64,000 nucleotides of DNA, taken from Yersinia mollaretii ATCC 43969. GTDB lineage: Bacteria > Pseudomonadota > Gammaproteobacteria > Enterobacterales > Enterobacteriaceae. The notes under the pieces are model-generated. The model was not told where the DNA came from and ran no database searches. It saw only the letters and a list, made by a program, of their open reading frames with translations. The position numbers were made by a program, and so were the translations under genes. Of the stretch, positions 1 through 8,576 are shown one piece after another. How positions within the stretch are numbered: position 1 is the stretch's first letter; the number at the start of each line of letters is the position of its first letter. The stretch is from NCBI RefSeq assembly GCF_013282725.1, contig NZ_CP054043.1, forward strand, positions 4,464,001 through 4,528,000, in the 5' to 3' direction.

Positions 1-1
1 G

Positions 2-670
2 AATAATGGTGACGCCTTCGGCACTTATAACTCACAGGGAGTTATGCAATTTGGTACCGAGACGGGCCGTTGGAGTTACGACCCCAAGACCTATTTCCGA
101 ATAGAGTTATATAAGACCAAAGAGACCCTCTCGTTAACCAATCCGGCGGGCGAGCAAGTGCTACCCAGTGGCACCCTAGCCTATAACTGGGTAAACACAA
201 ATAGCCTGACAAACTACGCGCAGAAACTGGATATTGGTCGAATCACCATTATCAGCACCCCATCCTGTACTTTTGCAGGCAAAAAAGTGGTTGATTTCGG
301 TCTCGTCACCTCAGGCAAATTAAATCAGGGCATAGAACGGAACCTTGATTTCGATATCACCTGTAAAACTGATTATGGCAAATATTCAGCCACCGCCTCT
401 ATTACGACACAAACGCCAACCGCCGATGGGAATTATATTAAAGTCAAAGATAACAACGGTCAGGATGATCGGATGCGTATAAAGATCAGCGACAGTACCG
501 GGAAATTACTGAAACTGAATGGCAGTAGCAGCGAGCAAAAAGTCAATATCGCCAGTGCCATACCGGCTGAATTCAACTGGAAGGCGACTCTTGAGCCTAC
601 CTCTGTCAGTGCAAAACCGGCTAACGGCATATTCAGTGCAGCTGCCGAAATTATTTTGCAGATTAATTAA
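2..670 (+). CDS. fimbrial adhesin, C-terminal part (5' end outside window)
   Basis: The reading frame is open to the left edge (codons from base 2), so the ATG at 44 is probably internal and only the C-terminal ~222 residues are visible. They look like the pilin domain of a chaperone-usher fimbrial subunit or tip adhesin: a cysteine in STPSCTF, a second in DITCKT about 45 residues later (the usual pilin disulfide), alternating beta-strand pattern, and a terminal strand FSAAAEIILQIN suited to donor-strand exchange. It would be exported and assembled at the cell surface. No usher or chaperone gene is in view. A GT60-like gene follows 39 bp downstream on the same strand. The fimbrial class is a family-level inference. 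Confidence 0.65.
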   Translation, partial: NNGDAFGTYNSQGVMQFGTETGRWSYDPKTYFRIELYKTKETLSLTNPAGEQVLPSGTLAYNWVNTNSLTNYAQKLDIGRITIISTPSCTFAGKKVVDFGLVTSGKLNQGIERNLDFDITCKTDYGKYSATASITTQTPTADGNYIKVKDNNGQDDRMRIKISDSTGKLLKLNGSSSEQKVNIASAIPAEFNWKATLEPTSVSAKPANGIFSAAAEIILQIN

Positions 671-709
671 CCCATTACAGAAACACTATTTATTTTATAC
701 GGATTATAT

Positions 710-2047
710 ATGCAGTCTGCACCTTCTATTTTTGTGAGTATTGCAAGTTATCGGGACCCAGAATTAATCCCGACGTTGCATGACATGATAAAGACAGCCA
801 AACACCCTGAAAATCTCAATATTGCGATTTTCTGGCAAGATGATAAAGAGATCAAAACTTTCTTAAATCAGGGTATGCGACTGATCAAAAAGAAAAAACA
901 TCTTGGCTATCCATTACATCAGTTGAAATATAAGCATGCACGCATCTCGATTTTAAGTGTGCATTATTATGAGAGTAAGGGTGCCTGTTGGGCCAGACAT
1001 ATGGCCGAAAGTCTATTTAAAAATGAAACCTATTTCTTACAAATAGACTCTCACTGCCGGTTTATTCAAAACTGGGATCATGAAATGATCACTATGTTGA
1101 ATAGCCTACGAGATAAGAGTCCTAAACCGATATTATCCAGTTATCCACCGGCCTATGAGCCTGGCGAGGACGAAAAAAGAAAAGATTATGTCAGCCGCTT
1201 AATCTTTAATGCCTTTTCGCCAGAAGGTATGGTGCAAATGACCTCAATGCCGGTTAAGGAAGACGCGCCAGTGCGTTGTGGATATTTAGCCGCTGGGTTT
1301 GTCTTCAGTGATGGTAGCTTTGTCCACGACGTCCCCAATGACCCAAACATTTTCTTTATGGGTGAAGAAATTGCCATGGCCACCCGCGCATTCACCCACG
1401 GCTACGATACTTATGCCCCAAACAAAATTTTGCTTTGGCATTTCTATACTAGAAAAAATCACAGCAAGGTTTGGACCGATCACAATAATGAGGCCAAGAA
1501 GTCAGGTGCTGTGGAATTAGCTTGGTGGGAGCGAGACAAAATAGCCAAAAGCCGGGTTCGTACTCTGCTAGGTACTGGACCTGATGCAGTTGAACTAGGC
1601 CGATATACGCTGGGTACACAGCGCTCTTTACAAGAGTTCGAATACCGCCTTGGGGTCAATTTTAATAAACGAGCCGCGCATCCTGATGTTGCTGGTGCAA
1701 AGAAAGTGAGCTATTTCGCTGACCTCCCCACCTCCCATGATCAGTGGTTAGAGTCCCTGATTATCGTGAATAAAAAAACGCTCAAAATAGAAAAACACGA
1801 AGTAGATTTCACCCGAGAAGATGTGGAGTGGTGGCACATTGGCGTTTATAACCCACAAAACGCGCAGGTCATGGTGGAAAAAGTTGATATCAGCAACATG
1901 AAGAAAATTATTACCAAAACCGATGACTCAACCTTTGAGTTAAAACTGGCTTTTAATAGCGAAACTGATTCAAACCCACGCACAATCAGAATATGTCCTT
2001 ATATTCGCTTGCAGGGTTGGGGGGATGTAGTGGAGAAACCGTGGTGA
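710..2047 (+). CDS. GT60-like GlcNAc-transferase family protein
   Basis: A 445-residue protein with no signal peptide, so probably cytoplasmic. It resembles the GlcNAc family (Pfam GlcNAc; CAZy GT60), whose eukaryotic members attach alpha-GlcNAc to hydroxylated protein. Visible support: the opening IFVSIASYRDPEL, the metal/nucleotide-sugar motif QIDSHCRF near residues 111-118, a GEE motif followed by a Trp-His pair (FMGEEIAMA and LLWHFYTRK) and a hydrophilic C-terminal extension. It sits between a fimbrial adhesin and tssL and overlaps tssL by a few bases, suggesting one transcript. The acceptor is unknown; an adhesin, a secreted effector or surface glycan are all possible. The family call is good; the biological role is open. 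Confidence 0.6.
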   Translation: MQSAPSIFVSIASYRDPELIPTLHDMIKTAKHPENLNIAIFWQDDKEIKTFLNQGMRLIKKKKHLGYPLHQLKYKHARISILSVHYYESKGACWARHMAESLFKNETYFLQIDSHCRFIQNWDHEMITMLNSLRDKSPKPILSSYPPAYEPGEDEKRKDYVSRLIFNAFSPEGMVQMTSMPVKEDAPVRCGYLAAGFVFSDGSFVHDVPNDPNIFFMGEEIAMATRAFTHGYDTYAPNKILLWHFYTRKNHSKVWTDHNNEAKKSGAVELAWWERDKIAKSRVRTLLGTGPDAVELGRYTLGTQRSLQEFEYRLGVNFNKRAAHPDVAGAKKVSYFADLPTSHDQWLESLIIVNKKTLKIEKHEVDFTREDVEWWHIGVYNPQNAQVMVEKVDISNMKKIITKTDDSTFELKLAFNSETDSNPRTIRICPYIRLQGWGDVVEKPW

Positions 2048-2694
2048 AAAGCGAAGATATTTTTAAACAGATTTTAAGCATCGACACCTTATTATCATTC
2101 AATGGCATCATTCCATCGCTATCCGGCTTTCAGTTGAAGTTGATAGAGTTGATTGAGTCGCTATGTCTCACGCTGAAATCAGAACAACATCCCCCGATCG
2201 AAGTTGATCGTTTATGTCATCAACTTTGCCACTATCTCGATAAACGTACTGAAAACACGATTAAAGAGAAAGGATTAAGTTGGGATGGCTACTTATTATT
2301 AGATTATTTCTACGGTTACAACACGCCTTCACCCACCGATGGCGTCAGCTTAGAAGCATTATTAAACAGCGATGATAAGACTATCTATCAATATGCGCTC
2401 AAGATACTGGTCCTCTCACGTAATTTGCCGATACGTGATGTGAAATCACAACAATTACTCGTGCGTTACAGCCATAAATTATCACCGCCTAACCAGTTAA
2501 TATCTGACGATGATGATAGTTACGTTGAACCTAATCACGAGGAAACGGTTAACTGTGTCGGACCACCTACAGTAGAAACAATGCCTGTGCAACGCCGTGT
2601 CTGGCTCTCTTTGGGCTTGCCGCTCTTTGCTCTGGCATTATCGCTCTACGCCCTCTGGTTCTGGTGTTTCCGTTATTTAGGTGATCTGTCATAA
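2041..2694 (+). CDS. tssL: type VI secretion membrane protein TssL (DotU/IcmH-like, short form)
   Basis: About 217 residues: a helical cytoplasmic domain and one C-terminal membrane segment (roughly residues 190-212, SLGLPLFALALSLYALWFW), the tail-anchored layout of TssL. TssL joins TssJ and TssM in the membrane complex of the type VI secretion system. The frame is open from 1993, but a GTG at 2041 with GGAG a few bases upstream, overlapping the end of the preceding gene, is the likelier start. No peptidoglycan-binding domain is present, which fits the next gene supplying it. It abuts the next gene (stop then ATG at 2695). Similarity is moderate: the region containing YLDKRT corresponds to the conserved DotU core. 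Confidence 0.6.
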   Translation: MVKSEDIFKQILSIDTLLSFNGIIPSLSGFQLKLIELIESLCLTLKSEQHPPIEVDRLCHQLCHYLDKRTENTIKEKGLSWDGYLLLDYFYGYNTPSPTDGVSLEALLNSDDKTIYQYALKILVLSRNLPIRDVKSQQLLVRYSHKLSPPNQLISDDDDSYVEPNHEETVNCVGPPTVETMPVQRRVWLSLGLPLFALALSLYALWFWCFRYLGDLS

Positions 2695-4377
2695 ATGTTT
2701 AAGCTTAAATTCAATAAATCGCTATTGCTGTTATGGCTGGCAGCTTGTGGCGCTTTAATCGCAAGCATGACTTTTCAAGAAAATGCGTTATGGAATAACG
2801 TTATTTTCATTATTTTTCTAACACTATTGGTGATAACGGTTTGGAGACACTACGCGCTTAAACCGGCCCCCTCTCATCTGGAACAATCTAATCTAGAGCA
2901 ACAGCCGCCTCAACCGGTAGTTGCACAGTTTGCAGATCAGGGAAATACCGTCATTTTGATTCTCGGCCCCTATGCGGATAAGTGGTTTAGTCATCCTACT
3001 TCGGCCGATAATACGCGTTTTTCCAACCATGCTATCTGGATCTTAATTCCTGATCCGGAGACATTACAAAAACGCCTCAAACATATTGCGGCCCATCACC
3101 CGTCAGCGCAGGTATTCACTTTCTTCCCGTTCTTGCCGGATGTGTATGAAGATACCTCGGTGATAATTTCGCAACTCCGTAAATGGCAGAACAGCTTTTC
3201 TACTCTATCACTGCAAACTCCCCTCCCCTGCGTGTTTGCTATTTATGTACAGTTGAGTGAGGAGCGCCTCAGCCATAATTCTGATAACGCTTATTGGACA
3301 GGGAATATTAACCTCGCCAAGAAGAAAGAGGTCGATCTTATCTCTGCTTTTCAAGCATTGGGCCAGAAGCTGGAGTTGCAAGATACCCACATCACAACAT
3401 TCACTTCTCATCGCCATGCAATGGCTCACAATTTGTTTATATGGTTAAACGAATCCGGTGTGACAAATGCCTTGCAAATACTCTTCGCCCATACATCATT
3501 ACAGTTAACTGAAGTAATTTTATCCGACAATGGCAAAGGGTTTATCAAACATGGTGCCTGGTCAGTATGGTTGGAAAAAACATTGGGTATTTTACCCGGT
3601 TTAGCCTCAGCCTTATTACTACCCCCTATCCCGGAAGTGATTAATTGGCAAAAAACGCCCGTGATATCTCCGGCGAAGCCAATCGTCATTACACCGCCCT
3701 CCCCTGCAAAATGGCTATGGAGTTTAGGTTTCGCCACCCTGCTATTAGCAGTCCACATGGTACACACTTTGTCACAACAGAGAGTTATCCATGAGCAGTT
3801 TAACCAGCAGATGGCTTCTTTGAATAATGTTAACGACCCATCTATTCAAGACATTGCAATTAATATTGCAAAGTTAACCGATAAGGGAAAAACATTATCT
3901 GCCTGTGTTAATACATTTGATATCACACACTGGGGGCTCTCTCAATGTGAGCCATTATTGAACCGAATAAACCGCCAGATTAAAATTTATAGAGATATTC
4001 CTGTTTTCAGCTCGACGCAAATGGCTCCGCTGTTTGACTCAAACAGCATAAAACTGAAGCCTAACACGCAAACCAGCGAGATGCTGAACTCCCTACTATT
4101 ACTGGTTGAAAATAATCAAGGCCGTAAAGTTTTGATTGTCGGCCATTCCGATAATACCGGTAATGCTTCACTCAACATGGCACTTTCCGAGCGACGCGCG
4201 CAGGTCGTTCGCGACTGGTTAATCCAACAAAGTTCTCTCTCTATTGACGATTTTATTATCCGGGGAATGGGTGCATTAGAACCGGTCGCATCTAATGACA
4301 CGAAAATAGGACAAAGCCAAAACAGGCGTGTTGAAGTGCTGTTATTACCAAAACAAAACAAAAATGTGGGAGTTTAA
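2695..4377 (+). CDS. tagL: TagL-like OmpA-domain inner-membrane protein of type VI secretion
   Basis: A 560-residue polytopic protein. It has two N-terminal membrane helices (about 8-25 and 33-50), a cytoplasmic region to about 335, a third helix (about 339-357) and a periplasmic C-terminal OmpA-type peptidoglycan-binding domain (about 440-555). The OmpA domain carries GHSDNTG and LSERRAQVV; the Asp at 486 and Arg at 500/501 are where diaminopimelate-binding residues occur, and it closes with QNRRVEV. Three helices plus an OmpA domain is the layout of TagL, which anchors the secretion complex to peptidoglycan when TssL lacks that domain. It follows tssL directly. It could also be a TssM-like N-terminus fused to OmpA. 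Confidence 0.6.
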   Translation: MFKLKFNKSLLLLWLAACGALIASMTFQENALWNNVIFIIFLTLLVITVWRHYALKPAPSHLEQSNLEQQPPQPVVAQFADQGNTVILILGPYADKWFSHPTSADNTRFSNHAIWILIPDPETLQKRLKHIAAHHPSAQVFTFFPFLPDVYEDTSVIISQLRKWQNSFSTLSLQTPLPCVFAIYVQLSEERLSHNSDNAYWTGNINLAKKKEVDLISAFQALGQKLELQDTHITTFTSHRHAMAHNLFIWLNESGVTNALQILFAHTSLQLTEVILSDNGKGFIKHGAWSVWLEKTLGILPGLASALLLPPIPEVINWQKTPVISPAKPIVITPPSPAKWLWSLGFATLLLAVHMVHTLSQQRVIHEQFNQQMASLNNVNDPSIQDIAINIAKLTDKGKTLSACVNTFDITHWGLSQCEPLLNRINRQIKIYRDIPVFSSTQMAPLFDSNSIKLKPNTQTSEMLNSLLLLVENNQGRKVLIVGHSDNTGNASLNMALSERRAQVVRDWLIQQSSLSIDDFIIRGMGALEPVASNDTKIGQSQNRRVEVLLLPKQNKNVGV

Positions 4378-4383
4378 AATTCT

Positions 4384-4869
4384 ATGAGCGCTATATCTTC
4401 GACCTACTCGATTTATGAGGGGACCTTCCTGACAATGGCCCCGATTATGGATAACTCAGTGAATATATTAATGTTCAGAGATCCTGACCACCACGAATAT
4501 AACATTATTATTAACCGATCATGGCTAGCTGAAGAGCAGACCCCTGAAGAGTACTGTGAAAAAGAGATAGAGTCATTACGTAATACACTGCCGGGTTTTC
4601 AGGTTGAAGGTAAATTGCTCAAACATGAACTTGGTCCGGCAAAACTCCCCGTAGTACAAGTGGCAAACAATTTTTTGCAAAACGGAGAAAGGACCCGTCA
4701 GGTCCAGTCTATTGTGCTATTGCCACATGACGCTATATCAAATCCGGATAATCGTGCGATGCTTATTTTTACTTTAGCCACAAGCGCCGGGGAATTTACT
4801 GAATATCAACGTAAACATTACGTGCAAATCATCAACAGCTTCAATCCCAAAGTAGTATCAGTCCGTTAA
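4384..4869 (+). CDS. DUF1795/DcrB-like protein, probable T6SS Eag-type effector chaperone
   Basis: 161 residues, no signal peptide, alpha/beta fold pattern typical of the DUF1795 (DcrB-like) family. Members encoded beside VgrG/Rhs genes are Eag chaperones that hold the membrane-spanning segments of type VI effectors and load them on VgrG. Visible features are the N-terminal strand YSIYEGTFLT, the motif LIFTLATSAGEFTEYQ and the closing helix ending in INSFNPK. It lies 6 bp after the TagL-like gene, so it is cotranscribed, but no effector or VgrG gene follows; the next gene is on the other strand. The family is fairly clear; the chaperone role rests on context. Confidence 0.6.
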   Translation: MSAISSTYSIYEGTFLTMAPIMDNSVNILMFRDPDHHEYNIIINRSWLAEEQTPEEYCEKEIESLRNTLPGFQVEGKLLKHELGPAKLPVVQVANNFLQNGERTRQVQSIVLLPHDAISNPDNRAMLIFTLATSAGEFTEYQRKHYVQIINSFNPKVVSVR

Positions 4870-4877
4870 TATCAGGC

Positions 4878-4920
4878 AAAAATCACTTCACGCTACATTA
4901 GCCAATGTAGCGTGAAGTGA
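4878..4920 (-). terminator. 17-bp perfect hairpin with minus-strand T-run
   Basis: Arms 4883-4899 and 4904-4920 (TCACTTCACGCTACATT and its complement) pair perfectly around a 4-base loop. On the minus strand the hairpin is followed by TTTTTG (4882-4878), an intrinsic terminator for the LuxR-type gene. On the plus strand it ends the type VI operon but without a T-run. Confidence 0.75.
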
Positions 4921-5009
4921 AAGTTCTGCCATAGTCTATTTTAGGAAGGCGATTTTTTATAAAAATGATTACTTTGCAATCTATTTTTAACGGAAAATAC
5001 GTTAATGAA

Positions 5010-5612
5010 TCAGATGCAAATAAAAACAGCCTCTTTATTGCTATAATTTTGCATATGTAATGCATAGTTATAAAACTCTAACCGATTTAGCACGCCCAGT
5101 TTTCTGATAGCATTTCGCCGATGGGTTAATATCGTTTTTTCAGAGCGCTCAAGTATATTTGAGATATCAGTAATACTGTGCCCTTGACCTGTCAACTCAA
5201 AAACCCTGCTTTCTGTGATAGAGAGTTGAATATAATTCTTCAACCCTAAACGTCTGAAGGTATCACTGTTCATCATATTAAAATGGCTCAAACGTGCAAT
5301 GTTTATAATTTTCTTTATTTTAGATACAATATCATAAAGGTCTAATTGCGTACTGTTAAACGGGATATTTACCGTCATCATGGGTTTATTATTGCTGCCG
5401 GAATTTTTAATTATAAGGCTATTTTCCTGATATATATTAACTATCACCATGAAATCTTTAAATATCACATTAGCTTTGTGAGCTGCATTCATTTCATAAG
5501 GATAGACAAATAAATAATCATCATCGCCATCTTTATTGAATACTTTTTTTACCAGAGAAATCAAACCTAATTCATAAAAAGCATTTTGGGTTGTAATCGC
5601 TATACTTAACAT
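5010..5612 (-). CDS. LuxR/FixJ-type HTH transcriptional regulator (orphan)
   Basis: 200 residues. The C-terminal part (about 131-185) is a LuxR-type helix-turn-helix: LSITESRVFELTGQGHS, then DISNILERSEKTILTHRRN, then IRKLGV. The N-terminal part (MLSIAITTQNAFYELGL) resembles a receiver-like domain of the RcsA/BglJ kind, without an obvious phosphoacceptor Asp motif. The start is supported by GGAG seven bases before ATG. It runs convergently to the type VI/fimbrial genes and its upstream side is a long AT-rich tract. Low GC with many Asn, Lys and Ile codons suggests horizontally acquired DNA. It may control the adjacent surface genes, but nothing in the sequence proves a target. Confidence 0.75.
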   Translation of the reverse strand: MLSIAITTQNAFYELGLISLVKKVFNKDGDDDYLFVYPYEMNAAHKANVIFKDFMVIVNIYQENSLIIKNSGSNNKPMMTVNIPFNSTQLDLYDIVSKIKKIINIARLSHFNMMNSDTFRRLGLKNYIQLSITESRVFELTGQGHSITDISNILERSEKTILTHRRNAIRKLGVLNRLEFYNYALHMQNYSNKEAVFICI

Positions 5613-6716
5613 ATTTACACTCCTTGTTTTTACCCACTATTTTCAGTCAGTTTTGGCTGAGTGAATCTTAAATAGAAATGAGCACTACAAATATTAATTT
5701 GCATTATTTTATTATTCCAATTGTCACTACTTCACTGAAAAATAGTCCAGAATTGTGATAAGCAAAAAATTAAAAGTCGCTAAATATAACTAATTTCACT
5801 TAAACTTCGACTGTTTAGAACTGAAGAGACATGGCATTAACATTATTTACACTAGAGTATATCTTGTCAGGCAATTAAAAAGATAATCGTTTTAACAGAT
5901 CAAAAATATCATATTAGTTGGTTATATCAATCAATTATAAACTCATAAAGCAACACAAAAGATCACCTAAATTCGAACAACATAAACACACAAAAAATAA
6001 TATAAAACCAAAATTAAATAGCGCTAAAAATAAAAAACACAGCCATGAGAAACCATTAAAGCAGGGGTTAACTACATTCTAAATAATAATAAAAAACAAA
6101 AAAAGAGAGAAAATAGATTACCTTTAAGTACAATAAATACTGTTATAGATATATTTGACAACCATTCACCAATAAACAAACCACATCAATAAAACAAAAT
6201 AGACAGAGTAAATTAAATATAAAAACGCCTATGATTGCATAAGATATCACTACAAACATGATGACATTAAAATACAAAGTGGCACATGAAACCTGGAGCA
6301 TTATATTAATAAATTCATTCACAGAATAATCATTAATAGCATAATACACCGTTAATTAATATTATTTATTCCGTCCAATTCAGCACATAGATTCAATCCC
6401 CCATAGATGGATTTAGGCTAGCATCTTCCCCACGTTGAAGCGGTTTATATCTCACAGAGTATCAAGGCGGTAGCATGTCTACGGCGGCTTATGGAATCAT
6501 TATTGACCACTATAGTGCTGTAAGTCGTGATACTTATCAAACAAGGCTAGGATGGTGCTCAGGCAGATAAAAGGTCTTTGCCAGAAATTGCCGATACCAT
6601 TTGGAGAAACGTGAATAATATCGAAATGAGCAACTTGGTCATAATTAAGCTAATCGCCAATTGATGGGATATTGAACTGAAAAATGTTATTTGATATTGA
6701 GATCGTAATTTAAGGA
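5613..6716. other. ~1.1-kb AT-rich non-coding stretch
   Basis: No convincing gene. Bases 5640-6360 are extremely AT-rich. One 68-codon minus-strand frame (6143-6349) would encode a hydrophobic Cys-rich peptide, but it has no clear ribosome site and is judged chance. From about 6439 the composition turns more normal, and short frames (6439-6570, then a shifted frame 6550-6663 reading ADKRSLPEIADTIWRNV) look like a decayed gene with a frameshift; I could not identify its family. The promoter of the LuxR-type gene should lie just above 5612. Confidence 0.5.
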
Positions 6717-6751
6717 ACAAAAAAGAAAACCCCCAGCAAGTGCCGAGGGTT
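6717..6751 (-). terminator. guaA intrinsic terminator
   Basis: On the minus strand, 46 bases past the guaA stop, AACCC pairs with GGGTT around a GCA/TGC inner stem and is followed by TTTTC then TTTTTT. Confidence 0.7.
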
Positions 6752-6796
6752 CAAAGGATGAGCTATTATGCTAAATCATATTTAGAAGGCGAGAGG

Positions 6797-8374
6797 TTAT
6801 TCCCACTCAATGGTCGCTGGCGGTTTACCACTGATATCGTAAACCACGCGCGAAATACCATTCACTTCATTGATAATGCGGTTTGAGACGCGGCCAAGGA
6901 AGTCATACGGCAGATGCGCCCAGTGTGCCGTCATGAAATCGATGGTTTCAACAGCACGCAGTGAAACAACCCAATCATATTTACGGCCATCGCCCATCAC
7001 ACCAACGGAACGAACAGGCAGGAACACAGTAAAGGCTTGACTCACTTTATTGTACAAATCCGCTTTGTGCAGCTCTTCGATAAAGATGGCATCGGCGCGG
7101 CGCAGTAAATCACAATACTCTTTTTTCACTTCGCCAAGCACACGAACACCTAAACCAGGGCCAGGGAATGGATGCCGGTACAGCATGTCGTACGGCAGGC
7201 CCAACTCTAGACCAATTTTACGCACTTCATCTTTAAACAGCTCTTTCAGCGGCTCCACCAGTCCCAGTTTCATCTCTTTCGGCAAGCCGCCCACATTGTG
7301 GTGAGACTTAATCACATGCGCTTTACCGGTCGCAGATGCTGCGGATTCAATCACGTCTGGGTAGATAGTGCCCTGTGCCAACCATTTTACTTGCTCTTGT
7401 TTGCAGGCTTCTTCGTCGAACAGCTCAACAAAAACACGGCCAATGATTTTACGTTTTGCTTCTGGTTCATCCACACCGGCCAGTGCAGAGAGGAAACGAT
7501 CTTCGGCAGCAACATGGACAATATTCAGGCCGAATTTATCGCCGAACATCTCCAGCACCTGATCTGCTTCGTTCAAACGCAGCAGGCCATTATCGACAAA
7601 CACGCAGGTCAGGCGTTTGCCAATAGCACGATGCAATAGCATTGCGGTCACGGATGAGTCAACGCCGCCGGACAGGCCAAGGATCACGTGATCGTCACCA
7701 ATTTGCTCACGCAAGCGGACAATAGCATCTTCAATAATGGTGGCTGGCGTCCACAGCGCTTCACAGGCACAGATATCCAGAACAAAGCGCTCCAGCAGGC
7801 GTTGGCCTTGCTTGGTGTGGGTCACTTCTGGGTGGAACTGCACGCCATAAAAACGTTTTTCTTCGTTCGCCATAATGGCAAACGGGCAGGTGTCCGTGCT
7901 GGCAACCGTCACAAAATCAGTGGGGATCGCGGTGACTTTATCGCCATGGCTCATCCACACATCCAGCACAGCTTCACCGGCTGGATTGATAGCATCTTTG
8001 ATATCGCGGATAAGTGCACTATCAGTTTTAATCTCAACCTGCGCGTAACCAAATTCGCGCTGATTTGAACCTTCAACTTTGCCGCCCAACTGCATTGCCA
8101 TGGTCTGCATGCCGTAGCATACACCCAGCACGGGCACACCTGCGGTGAACACATAATCAGGCGCACGCGGGCTGTCGTGTTCGGTGGTGCTTTCTGGGCC
8201 ACCGGAAAGAATGATACCGCTTGGATTAAACTCACGAATCTGGGCTTCGGTCACGTCCCACGCCCATAACTCACAATAGACACCAATCTCACGAACACGG
8301 CGTGCTACCAGTTGGGTGTATTGCGAGCCGAAATCAAGAATAAGGATGCGATGCTTATGGATATTTTTTGTCAT
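6797..8374 (-). CDS. guaA: GMP synthase (glutamine-hydrolysing)
   Basis: Converts XMP to GMP using ATP and glutamine, the last step of guanine nucleotide synthesis, in the cytoplasm. About 525 residues, the usual length. The N-terminal class I glutamine amidotransferase domain has the nucleophile in GVCYGMQ and the His/Glu pair in QFHPEV. The ATP-pyrophosphatase domain has the P-loop [11 protein letters not shown]. The C-terminal dimerisation domain ends [10 protein letters not shown]. The frame opens at a TTG at 8383, but the ATG at 8374 ([11 protein letters not shown]) matches the family start. It is downstream of guaB, separated here by a terminator and an ERIC element, so it probably has its own promoter. 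Confidence 0.97.
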   Translation of the reverse strand: MTKNIHKHRILILDFGSQYTQLVARRVREIGVYCELWAWDVTEAQIREFNPSGIILSGGPESTTEHDSPRAPDYVFTAGVPVLGVCYGMQTMAMQLGGKVEGSNQREFGYAQVEIKTDSALIRDIKDAINPAGEAVLDVWMSHGDKVTAIPTDFVTVASTDTCPFAIMANEEKRFYGVQFHPEVTHTKQGQRLLERFVLDICACEALWTPATIIEDAIVRLREQIGDDHVILGLSGGVDSSVTAMLLHRAIGKRLTCVFVDNGLLRLNEADQVLEMFGDKFGLNIVHVAAEDRFLSALAGVDEPEAKRKIIGRVFVELFDEEACKQEQVKWLAQGTIYPDVIESAASATGKAHVIKSHHNVGGLPKEMKLGLVEPLKELFKDEVRKIGLELGLPYDMLYRHPFPGPGLGVRVLGEVKKEYCDLLRRADAIFIEELHKADLYNKVSQAFTVFLPVRSVGVMGDGRKYDWVVSLRAVETIDFMTAHWAHLPYDFLGRVSNRIINEVNGISRVVYDISGKPPATIEWE

Positions 8375-8393
8375 GTGCGGCAAATTCCAAAAA

Positions 8394-8511
8394 TCCCCTT
8401 CTTACTTGATGTGACAGCGGTGTTAGCGGTTCCCCCCCGAATTACTGACTGATGTAAGCTCATCGGGGTTCATCCGTTTGCTGCCTTGCTGTCACGCCAA
8501 TTAATCGGGTA
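8394..8511. repeat. ERIC-type element, diverged copy
   Basis: About 118 bp matching the other ERIC copies in the window. Shared blocks are GTGTTAGC, GATGTAAGCTCATCGGG, the TTTGCTGCCT block and the terminal CGGGTAT. It is the most diverged of the four and fills much of the guaB-guaA gap. Confidence 0.75.
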
Positions 8512-8521
8512 TTGATATTAA

Positions 8522-8558
8522 AATAAAAAACCGTCACCCGCCTTATCGCACGGGTGAC
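8522..8558 (-). terminator. strong intrinsic terminator after guaB
   Basis: On the minus strand GTCACCCG (8558-8551) pairs with CGGGTGAC (8540-8533) around a 10-base loop and is followed by GGTTTTTTATTT. It lies 19 bases past the guaB stop and upstream of guaA, so it should reduce guaB-guaA read-through. Confidence 0.85.
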
Positions 8559-8576
8559 TCTAGAGATAATCAGTAG

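Noticed and set aside
4883..4920. Perfect 17-bp palindrome considered as an insertion-sequence end
   Set aside because: There is no transposase or second copy nearby, and the minus-strand T-run explains it as a terminator.
6143..6349. 68-codon hydrophobic minus-strand ORF
   Set aside because: It lies in very AT-rich DNA with no ribosome site; such frames arise by chance as Ile/Phe/Leu-rich peptides.
7050..8068. Several plus-strand ORFs of 64-126 codons across guaA
   Set aside because: They are shadows of guaA codons on the opposite strand.
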